Shown one piece after another: positions 13,101 to 21,989 of a stretch of 64,000 nt of DNA (position 1 is its first letter; the number at the start of each line of letters is the position of its first letter). The DNA comes from Sipunculus nudus (Eukaryota > Annelida > Sipuncula > Golfingiida > Sipunculidae). A program made the translations under genes and the position numbers. Below the pieces are notes generated by a model that searched no databases, had not been told where the DNA came from, and saw only the letters and a list, made by a program, of their open reading frames with translations. Location: positions 9,906,241 to 9,970,240 of the forward strand of contig CM049318.1 in assembly GCA_026874595.1 (NCBI GenBank). Direction: 5' to 3'.

Positions 13101-14546
13101 GGCTCAGCCCCTTCTGCCAGTTCTGGTCGTCCAGGCCAATCGCAGTTAACAATGGCCCGAGCCCAGTGGTTCAGTTAACACTATGTGCACAGTCACTCTC
13201 GTTACGCAACGTTATTCCACGAACTGTCACGCGCGTTTGAACAACACCGCTCTGTAAAACGTTCGGTAAAATAATTTCGCTAAATGATTCTCATACCCGG
13301 TTAAGCATGTCATTTTGAAATAAAGACATACTAGTAATCCTAGGTCTTGTATTATAATATCTTGTCTGTTAGTAATGCATTGCTTTTAACCAATTGGAAC
13401 AAAAGACTGTGGCCTAGGCCTAAGTGTAACCTGCATTGATCATCATTCACTTTACTTTTATAGTAAATACATTATAGACTGGCACCCTTCTCTCAAAATG
13501 GGACACTAAAATCCGGGACCAAGTTAAGTCTTGTCTTTAAAAGGCAATCTGTGCATGATTACGCCTTTCTATTAACTCGATATTAACATGAATGAAATGT
13601 TTTTATATCTTTCTACCGATTACACTGAAAATTTATAATTTCAGAGTGAACTATAAGCATTATTATCCGCCTTATACTGAGCGTATTTTGTCCCAAGTGA
13701 GTCATTCACGTAAAACTCGGGACCAACATAAACGATTATTTATTTTACTTTTACAAGGATAATCTATCAATTCGTTTATTTTGTTGTCATCTCTGATTAA
13801 TATTCATCAAACTAATTCATAAACTGTGATATAAAATGTAGCAGTAAAGTATATATTTGATGAAAAGTTACGACACGCAAAGTGCTATGAGAAACTTTTT
13901 ATTAGGGCGGCATTAACAAAATACAGGGTCTACATTATAATTTCTTGACTCAAAACAATAAATAAAAGCCATATATTCATTAAAAAGTGAAGTCATTTTA
14001 ATCAAAATTCATTTTATCATGCTTATAAAACTTAAAAAAAAAACATTTTCATAAGCAATTTCAGTAGGACACCTATATGTCAAACAATGTCAATCTGTCA
14101 CAGTACACAACAAAAGTCCATATAAGTACCTGCAAAAATTAAGCCAAGTCACTTAAAAATTTAAAATAAAAGTACATTTTACAGCACTATCTGAATACAA
14201 CACTTACAAAGTAAATCCATGCTTACTAAAACATTTATGTTTAAAATTTACTGACTATGAAAAATAAAAAAAAATAAAAAAAACAGGAAAACTAAATGAC
14301 CATTTAAATAGCACGTACATATTTCAGGCAGGCAGTGTCTATTAACACTGTGAGTCTACTTCTTACAGGGTAGATGATAACCTACATCTCAAGAAAAAGA
14401 ACTTATTTTTTATATTAATCTTTGATAATATTGCCATCGAAAGGGATAAAGCTGTTAATTATGCTGTTTGAACAAACAACAACACTAAACATGATATCAA
14501 TCAGTCCGTTTATTCAAGCACATGGAAAGATCACAGGATTCCAGAC
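10153..14546. other. Upstream region of the TMEM106-like gene; no coding exon seen
   Basis: No protein family is recognisable on either strand. On the minus strand, donor-like CAG|GTAA sites occur near 12763 and 13007, and either could end a noncoding 5' exon. The segment around 13190-13260 is locally CpG-richer (CACGCGCG, ACGTTCGG), so a promoter between about 12.7 and 13.3 kb is possible but unproven. Minor features are a 16-bp palindrome around GGATCC at 11755-11770, a C-rich run near 10277, and A-rich low-complexity sequence at 13.9-14.3 kb. Confidence 0.35.
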
Positions 14547-15860
14547 ACCACGAATAGGTAACTAATTAATCAGACCAAATCCAATAATGAGTCAAACAGA
14601 ACAGTATAACAGGTAACAAATATATAAAACATACTATTCAGGTTAAAAAAAAAATTTTTTAGATTTTTTAAAAGATGCATGATGGCTGAAAGTATAATAT
14701 TAAGATGATAGCCTCAAGGTTAAGTTCATAATAATTACTTGGGTTTAATGACTTACATGGGCTTTGTACTTTAGCAACTGCCTAGTTGATTCATTTTTAT
14801 TTACCTTTTTCAACAAGCAGTTTTTTTACATGTACCTATTTGTATTAGGCCTATAAATGTATTTAATATAGGGAAATGGTACCATGAAATACTAAATAAG
14901 ATGGTGAAACATCCCGTTTCACTCCTGTGATAGGAAGGAGTGAGAAGTGCCTTTTTGTATTATAATGTATTTATTATGGGGAAATTGTACCATGGAATAC
15001 CAAATGAGTTGGTAAAACATCCAATGTTTCACTCCTGTGATTGTAAAAGCATGGATCGCAATATGGGCTGGTCAAGTTTAGGATCGCAATCTCGGCTGGA
15101 TAGGTCTTAGATATGTCCAGCCAAGTTTGCGATCCTGGAGCAAGAAAGACAGGATCGCAATTTGGCTGGACTAAACTGCGATTGCAATCTGGGCTGGACA
15201 GATCTAAGATCTGGCCAGCCTGGATTTGCGATCGCAGTTTTGGTTTATATATATATGTCAAGGCCCAGATTGCGATCGGGACGGATCTTAGATCTGTTCA
15301 GCCCTAATTGCGATCGCAGTTCAGGCCGTCCTAAATTGCGTTCCTTTCTTTCCTACCTCAGGATCGCAATCTGGGCTGGACTGATCTAAGATCTGTCCAG
15401 CAGAGATTGCGATCCTAAACTTGACCAGCCCATATTGCGATCCATGCTTTTACTATCACAGGACTGTTCAAAACATATGATGTTTCCAACTCATTTTGTA
15501 TTGCACGGAACCATTTCCCCATAATAAATACAATTATAATACAAAAAAAGCACTTTTCACTCCTTCCTATAAAAGGAGTGAAACATGGGATGTTTCACCA
15601 AATCATTTAGTATTGCATGGTACCATTTTCCCATGTAAAGCCCATGTAAGTAATTAATCCCAAGTATTTATTATGAACTTAACCTGAAGCTAGCTATCAT
15701 CTCAATATTATACTCTTAGCTATCATGTATCTTTTTAAAAAATCAATATTTTTTTTATAAACCTTAATGGTATACGTATAATATATTTGTTACCAGTAAT
15801 TGTTCTGTTTGACTCTCAATTGAATTTGGTCTGATTAATTATTTACCTATTCATGGTGCT
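14547..15860. repeat. Large foldback (inverted-repeat) element, about 1.3 kb
   Basis: The left half reappears in reverse complement in the right half with indels and substitutions. Paired landmarks, outside to inside: CACCACGAATAGG (14547) with CCTATTCATGGTG (15848); CAGACCAAATCCAAT with the GAATTTGGTCTGATT region; CTTACATGGGCTTT with AAAGCCCATGTAAG; AATGGTACCATG with CATGGTACCATT; TTTCACTCCT with AGGAGTGAAA. The axis is the TATATATATA tract near 15247-15256. Within the arms a short unit (TATTTATTATGGGG..GTACCATGG) occurs twice per side, with a stray copy at about 16026-16053. There is no coding capacity. I infer a Foldback-type nonautonomous element, or an inverted duplication of an ordinary repeat. 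Confidence 0.8.
15050..15446. repeat. Palindromic core made of about four ~55-bp palindromic modules
   Basis: The core begins CATGGATCGCAATATGGGC and ends with its reverse complement. Inside are four copies of a module: GATCGCAATCTGGGCTGG, then an AGATCTAAGATCT-type centre, then CCAGCC..GATTGCGATC. They lie at about 15082-15136, 15178-15235, 15266-15318 and 15360-15415. Each module is itself a near-perfect palindrome, so the core is palindromes nested inside a larger palindrome. Spacers are GC-richer and recur (CAGTTTAGTCC, CAGTTCAGGCC). A related core lies at 62736-63014. Confidence 0.85.
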
Positions 15861-16249
15861 TACTTTTTTGCAGGTACTTAGATGGATTTTTATTGAGTAC
15901 TGTGATAGATGACATTGCTTGACATATTAGTGTGCTAATGAAGTTGCTTTTGAAATGTTTTTTTAACACGGTTTTATAAGTATGATAAAGGGAATTTTGA
16001 TTTAAAATTACTTCATTTTTTATGACTATGTATTTATTATGGGGGAATGGTACCATTGGCATTGACACACACACACAAACACACACACATATATATATAA
16101 ACTATATAATATATAATTATTGCCGTACTACGACATCATACCCAGTTTGGATATGTTATAGATAGACATGTAAACCATACATAGATAACACGTAGATCAA
16201 ATGTTTCAGTTTATATACACAATACATATAGAGGTATAATATATGTAAT

Positions 16250-16279
16250 GTTTTATATATACATGTATATATATATATG

Positions 16280-16315
<36 letters not shown>
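16250..16315. repeat. (TA)n-rich microsatellite
   Basis: TA dinucleotide repeats with a few interruptions (ATGTATG). The flanking 15.86-17.0 kb is AT-rich, with no gene seen. A short (CA)n run lies near 16064-16088. Confidence 0.9.
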
Positions 16316-16319
<4 letters not shown>

Positions 16320-17016
16320 GCACGGTCAACATCAACACGCATGACCAGGCTTCGGTTAATATCACGTCTGTACGTGTATATACTATAGTAGGCCCTAAGC
16401 ACACTCGATCAGCCTAGGGTCTTAATTATGACTAAATAAGGACTAGGACCAGGGCCTTCAAGAGGTAAAAATTGAGGCGGTTCATATATACATGCCTCCA
16501 TGAAAAGTTAATAGTCGACATCATATCATGCATATAGAAACATATAGGATTTATCATACTGGTGTGACTTAAAATTTCACTTGAAATTATAAATATAGTA
16601 ATACCCCTATGAATGCGTAGGAGTATACACATTTTAATAATACTGTATATTATTTCACTAGCTTTCACTTGACACGCACCCTTATCAGATATAATAAGTA
16701 TATTGTTCTGGTTACACTGGGACTAGACTAGTCGTTACACTATAGAGTGTAATGTCGTACGTAGCATTTATCTATAGCTTTATTTAATGTTTATTATCTG
16801 CATGCTGATACGGTAGATCCTACAAGAAATTTCTTAAACAGGTATTGCTCTTGTATTCAATTTCTAATGAGTCAGATATCCTGAAAAGTGCCTATTTAGT
16901 GCGATCTTGTCATGTAATTATTTGTATAGGGCATTTAGTCTAACTTACGTTACATAGTTCTCACTTAGTACAAAATACACACGGATTTCTTGTTATTATG
17001 ATAATATGCGTATGGG

Positions 17017-17410
17017 GTTTAGATTTATAGGAAGATCGTCGGTTCGATTCTCACCGTCAGTGAACCGACTTTTCTGTGTATACCATTTCCATCTATAAAA
17101 ATGAACCAGCATGGCTATTCATACATCTATATATAATACATGCAGCACACCATATTAGGCCATTAGTTCTCCCTGCTGCATGCAGAGTCGCCGTGCCGAC
17201 ACCTGTAGTGGGTGAAACTAGTGACGTGACTTCGCTGGTTCCTATAAAAGTGTGCAAATACACAGAGGGGAAGGCCCGGGAGTCTGGCGTAGCCAAGTGG
17301 TAAGGCCACTGATCGGAATTAGGAAGATCGTATAGGTTCGATTTCTACCGTCAGTGAACCGACTTTTCTGTGTACCATTTCCATCTATAAACAATGAACC
17401 AGCATGGCTA
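17017..17410 (+). repeat. tRNA-derived SINE-like unit in a tandem duplication
   Basis: Two copies of one unit lie about 280 bp apart. Both contain AGGAAGATCG, a B-box-like GGTTCGATT, CCGTCAGTGAACCGAC, then TACCATTTCCATCTATAAA and ATGAACCAGCATGGC followed by TATTCATA. The first copy (about 17017-17130) lacks the tRNA-like 5' half; the second (17284-17410) keeps it. The second copy runs directly into a (TA)n tail, a common SINE 3' end. This may be a SINE, or a tRNA pseudogene that has duplicated. Confidence 0.65.
17284..17354 (+). tRNA. tRNA-like sequence (SINE head or tRNA pseudogene)
   Basis: 71 nt with an A-box-like TAGCCAAGTGG and a B-box-like GGTTCGATTTC. The acceptor ends CTGGCGT and CCGTCAG pair over six positions with one G-T wobble, and a weak T-stem surrounds the TTCGATT loop. 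The D and T arms are recognisable but the anticodon stem is not convincing, so no isotype is assigned. It is most likely not a functional tRNA. Confidence 0.45.

Positions 17411-17412
<2 letters not shown>

Positions 17413-17475
<63 letters not shown>
17413..17475. repeat. (TA)n microsatellite at the end of the SINE-like unit
   Basis: About 31 uninterrupted TA units start directly after the GGCTATTCA end of the SINE-like copy. Confidence 0.95.
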
Positions 17476-17477
<2 letters not shown>

Positions 17478-17543
17478 TATGATTCGAAAGGCAATCATGC
17501 TGCTCAATAAACTAGAATACGGGTAGTCGACAAGCGACTACGT

Positions 17544-18410
17544 GTATCCGCCAAAATCAGAGAAGGACGGGTGAAGTGAGGCATGGATTGAGTGGTTAGG
17601 GGAAATAGAGTTACATGTGTTACATATTACAATGGATCTGTGCAACGTAAACATGATTGTAGGTGGCGCCATCTGTTATTTGAACGAGAAACTATCCAAG
17701 ATGTATACACATGCAAAATTTCAGGAGGAAAAGTCAAACCACTGCAGAGATATGAGTGATTTTAACCCAAGGCAGACAAACAGATGGACGCTGTGCAAAA
17801 ATTGCTGCAGGTGGCGCCATCATTTTTGTGTACGTTATAAAGCTATCCAAGGGCTACATTTATGTACTTTTTTTCCCGATTGGTCAAACGGTTCCAGAGA
17901 TATAAGGATTAATGTCTGCAGGGTGAACGTGAACGTAGGTAGCGCCACCTGTCATAAATCAAGGAAGCTATGCGGGATGTATACGCATGCGTAATTTTAG
18001 ATAATTTGGTCAAACCACTGCAGAGATATGAAAGATTTTAACCCAAGGCAGACAAACAGATGGACACAGTGCAAAAATGGCTGCAGGTGGCGCCACCATT
18101 TTTGTGTATGTTATAAAGCCATCCAAGGGCTACAATTGTGTAAAAAAAAATTCTGATCGGTCAAACGGTTCCTGAGATATGTGGGTTTTTGTGTGGGAAC
18201 AGACGCACAAACGGACGCTGGGAAAAAAGGAAAGGTCAGAGGTCAAGGCCACTTGGTTAGGCACCAGTTCACATGTGACCCGATCATTTGTGTAAGTTTC
18301 GGAAAAATCCGCCCAGTAGTCTCAGAGGATTTCTCCGGAAACGAACGCGGCGGCGGCGGCGGAACCCGGTCAAAAACATAGTATCCGCAAAACTTCGTTT
18401 TGGCGGATAC
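17544..18410 (+). mobile_element. 867-bp nonautonomous TIR element with internal tandem units
   Basis: The ends are perfect 13-bp inverted repeats, GTATCCGCCAAAA and TTTTGGCGGATAC. The right end also folds on itself (GTATCCGCAAAAC..GTTTTGGCGGATAC). The interior holds two copies of a unit of about 275 bp carrying GGTGGCGCCA, CAAACCACTGCAGAGATATG, AGGCAGACAAACAGATGGAC and GGTCAAACGGTTCC. Apparent reading frames are not conserved between the units, so I treat it as noncoding. No target-site duplication is obvious. A longer, inverted relative lies in LANCL intron 1 (22172-23780). Confidence 0.75.
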
Positions 18411-18599
18411 AATAATATGCTTGTATCTATCTTGATACAGATAGTTTTCTGATTGCCTTTCGCCCTGTACTTAAAATTCTTGTGAATATGTGTATAATGT
18501 TATTGTTTTATTATTAGCGTTAGCATAACTGTGACGCAGAATATTTAAAATACTGTATAGGCGACACGTCGGCGTAAACTTGTTAAAATATTTCTTGTC

Positions 18600-19214
18600 T
18601 ATATTTTGGCGCGAAGTCGCGCGTGCCTGTGACGTACGTCACGTCGCGCGCACGCGCGATGACGTCAAGGTTGACCTTAGAGGAGGGGGGACAGAGAATT
18701 CGTCGGTTCGATATATGTTTTTTTTTTAGGAGAATTATCATACTAACGCTATAATAATATCCACCAGAAGCAGCCTGTGAGGTGTTATATATTAACAACG
18801 AAAAACTCCTGTGGAGATGCATATTCTGTGTTATTGAGAAAATAATATAAACTGTACAGCAAGATTGACAATCGTAAAGTCCGTCCCAGTACCCGTGTCC
18901 GCATGTTTTTTCGCGATAATTATTTTTAAAATATTCTTTAAAAATGCCCTTTGGCCTGAAGCAGATATACAGATATTCCGCCAATTTTGTGTAAAGTTGT
19001 TATATATCATGAAAAACGTATTTACTTTGCGACTCTTTTGCGTTATTTTTGCTGAAATACCGTGAATGGCGTCTTCCCGGCACTACTGGACAGTACATTC
19101 CTCCATGTCACACTTTCCATGTCTATGGCTGCGTTTGGTGTTTGTTAGACAACAGTGACGTCACAAAGACGTCACAGTGATCGGTCGCACGTCACCATCA
19201 ATTGACTGACGTCA
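18600..19214. promoter_or_regulatory. Segment with three full CRE palindromes and CpG-rich patches
   Basis: Three exact TGACGTCA sites occur at 18660-18667, 19156-19163 and 19207-19214. There is also the 14-bp palindrome GTGACGTACGTCAC near 18630 and a half-site GACGTCA near 19169. TGACGTCA is the consensus for CREB/ATF dimers. The patch 18608-18660 is unusually CpG-rich for this window (GCGCG repeated). It lies 2.8 kb upstream of the LANCL start and could be a promoter or enhancer. An alternative is that the sites belong to a repeat, because an inverted repeat spans the same region. Confidence 0.4.
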
Positions 19215-19460
19215 TAAGTTTGACTGGCTTGTTTATTATCAGTTCTTAGGTATGGAACAAGTCGTAAACGCTGTAGCATTTTTTGTCATATTTTGGATTA
19301 TTTGTCTCATATAAAATCAAGGCAAGGTAAGGAATTACTTTTTACGCAGGTAGTCGGCGGAATAGCTCCTGCAACCTTTGGACAAGAAAGGTTTACACTG
19401 CTTTACTTGTATAAAAAATTATTCCGGAAAAACATGCGGACACGGGTACTGGGACGGACT
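18878..19460. repeat. 33-bp perfect inverted repeat flanking ~515 bp
   Basis: The arms at 18878-18910 and 19428-19460 are perfect reverse complements over 33 bp (core CCCAGTACCCGTGTCCGCAT). Weaker similarity continues inward (ATAATTATTTTTA against ATAATTTTTTAT). The interior contains two of the CRE sites and no coding sequence. It is probably a foldback or TIR element. Confidence 0.75.
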
Positions 19461-19533
19461 ATAGATAAATCGGTATATAACAATATATTTTATCGTGTTG
19501 AGCTACAACTGATTAGACACACCACTCCCATGG

Positions 19534-19535
<2 letters not shown>

Positions 19536-19577
<42 letters not shown>

Positions 19578-19592
19578 GTGTATATATATTAA
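19536..19592. repeat. (TA)n microsatellite
   Basis: TA dinucleotide tract with one ACG interruption near its 3' end. Confidence 0.95.
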
Positions 19593-20072
19593 CCATATAA
19601 ATCTGCGGTAGCAAATTAAGACAAAATAACGACAAGAATGTGATACTTATAGTAACTCTATAAGGCCAAACAAAAAAAAAAGAAAAAGATTATTGTTCTA
19701 CGGTTTCCCCGCCCAAATTTTTCGTAGGTAAATTTTTTTCTCAATGATGATCAGGTCCTTGTTAATGTTGCCAAAATGTGCTATAGCCCAAATCCCCTCA
19801 ATGTTTTCATAACTGTATCGAAAACGCACTAACTCTTGTGTTGATTATATACATATAAACCATTACAAGAAATTGGGCAATATATAATTTTTGTATTTTC
19901 TAGTCCTGCTGGCAAAATTCAAATATCATTTTATACGTGGATAGACCGGTAAAAAAATGCCTGGGAAACCAACTTTTTATTTTTTTGTGTTGCCTTAGTT
20001 TGTGTGTTTTAGGGGGGGGGGATGGTTTCTTAGGTGCCATAATTTTGGGGTCCGCGATTTGTTTTTATGACA

Positions 20073-20344
20073 AATCCAGGGGAATGTCACGTGAGATAAG
20101 GCCAGATGTGACACCCCGTGTCACGGAAAGTAAATTGTTTCGCCTTTTTGCCCCTAAGCTTTGATGAAACTGCCTTGAAAGTGAATTACTAAGCTTTGCC
20201 TGTGAAAATCCAGGGAAATGTCACGTAAGATAAGGCCAGACGTGACACCCCGTGTCACGGAAAGTAAATTGTTTCGCCTTTTTGCCCCTAAGCTTTGATG
20301 AAACTGCCTTGAAAGTGAATTACAGAGCTTTGCCTGTGAAATCA
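20073..20344. repeat. Two-copy tandem duplication, 134-bp period
   Basis: Two nearly identical units start at AATCCAGGG (20073 and 20207). They share TGACACCCCGTGTCACGG, TTTGCCCCTAAGCTTTGATG and CTGCCTTGAAAGTGAATTAC. Each unit contains the hairpin CGTGACAC-CCC-GTGTCACG. The few differences suggest a recent duplication. Confidence 0.9.
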
Positions 20345-20649
20345 GAAATTTCTCAAATGGTAGGTATTAACCTTAACATAGAAAAATCTAATGGTATAGA
20401 TTGGAAACATGCAACACCTGCACTGAATTCAGCTTTGCATGTACTCAAGTACCAGACTGCCAGCGCCAGCGTCAATTAATTATATATGAAGTTTAACCTA
20501 AAGCCCAACGGCAGAACTATAGAAACCGGGCTTCAGCCTACCGCCGGTACAACGGGTGTCGCATAATAAATTGTTTCCTGGAAAAGGCCGATACATATCA
20601 TTTTCCTCAGAATTCCCGTATTTAATTTTGCTCATAGCTGGAGTCTATT

Positions 20650-20735
20650 ATATTAGAGAAGGAGGGGTCCGGGGAACCTGGGTTCCCCGTCTGAACAGGG
20701 GTGTGGGGGCGGAGCCCCCACCTAAAGCTTAATTT
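20650..20735. other. GC-rich double-hairpin patch
   Basis: Two strong inverted repeats lie close together in AT-rich surroundings: GGGGAACCTGGGTTCCCC and GTGGGGGCGGAGCCCCCAC. The first has a short loop and the second a three-base loop. They may be part of an unrecognised mobile element end. No coding sequence. Confidence 0.55.
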
Positions 20736-20842
20736 TCCTGTTAAAATAGTAAATGGTTTCCCATTTTCGCGATAGATGCCTCTTCAATCGCAGATATAAA
20801 TGAACAAAACTTGCTCCTGCTGGTATCTCGTCTTCACAGCTC

Positions 20843-20903
20843 ACTTAGTAGCGTGTAGGGCTCTTAGTCTAGAGATCGTAGGTTCGATTCCCGATTCAGG
20901 CGA
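20843..20903 (+). repeat. tRNA-like SINE fragment
   Basis: Contains a clean B-box, GGTTCGATTCCC (20881-20892), preceded by TAGCGTGTAGGGCTC, which loosely fits an A-box, at roughly tRNA spacing. The acceptor ends do not pair clearly. It is probably a degraded tRNA-derived SINE head rather than a tRNA gene. Confidence 0.4.
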
Positions 20904-21257
20904 CTTCAGATGCTTAGTAGTTGTTTATGTTAGAAGAGTTGAGTGTAGGGACATCTACAGGGCAAAGTAGGAGTTAAAATAGGGAATGAAAGGAGACAAT
21001 TTTATTTATAATTATGTTCCTCAATAGAAGGGAAGCAGGCGTTCAATAGTGGCTCCAAGGCGAACTATTCAATTGTTTTGTGATTATGATTCTCAAACAA
21101 ACATTCCTCAATGTGACTTTAAATTAAATTTTATCAGTATGCTATATTGAAATAACATGTTAACTGACTCACACTTACATTCAAATTCCAATAATATTGG
21201 CCTACTTCGGTTCATGCCATTGGAGAATGTAAATAAATGTTTTATGATAATATATCC

Positions 21258-21275
21258 GGGGGGGGGGGGGGGGGG
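21258..21275 (+). repeat. Poly(G) run
   Basis: Eighteen consecutive G after ATATCC. Complementary C-rich runs occur at 25194-25208, near 29221 and near 40568. Confidence 0.95.
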
Positions 21276-21786
21276 AGATAATGACTTTGTAAAATCTAAC
21301 AATTTTCCAGACTCTTCAATCTTACTATAATTTAATAAATGAATAATATTAAATGCACTCTCAAGAAAGAATACTATAAACTTTTCATCTTATATTTTTG
21401 TTACAGTGTAATTTATTTAATTAAACTAAAGTATTTGTACTCAAGTGCAAACTCAATCTTTTACTTGTACTCAGGTACACTTAAATTTTAAATTCCTCTA
21501 CTTGTACAAGTCTGTACTTATACTTGGCAAATTCAGAAGTATGTGTACTCCGTGTATTGATGCAAAATTGATGAACACCCTTAAGGTGTAATTTAAACTC
21601 CAAGCTAATTTTGAAGCATTAGGTTAACAGTTTTTTTCTTTTACATGCAATTTACACTTAATGCCAGGGAACTGAACAAAACTTTTGAAACCAGTTTGAT
21701 TTATCCATATTGACATAAATCTCTTAAAAATAATTTGTACATGAAAGCTGTTTTCACTTCTATAATGTTCAGGCTGTATTTAATGA

Positions 21787-21788
<2 letters not shown>

Positions 21789-21847
<59 letters not shown>

Positions 21848-21860
21848 TATATATATATTA
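21789..21860. repeat. (TA)n microsatellite
   Basis: Long TA dinucleotide tract with one AA interruption, about 130 bp upstream of the LANCL start codon. Confidence 0.95.
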
Positions 21861-21989
21861 TTAACTCTTTACATATATTGAAAAGCAAATATTGGGACAT
21901 GTTATTTTTCTTTGAATTCTGTATTATATGAAAATTTGAAGAGATAATTTTGTTGTATTTTCAGAAGATCCAATAAACGATGAACAATT

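Noticed and set aside
17617-17994. 125-codon frame inside the TIR element
   Set aside because: It is an accident of the tandem repeat unit; the frame is not preserved in the second unit or the inverted copy.
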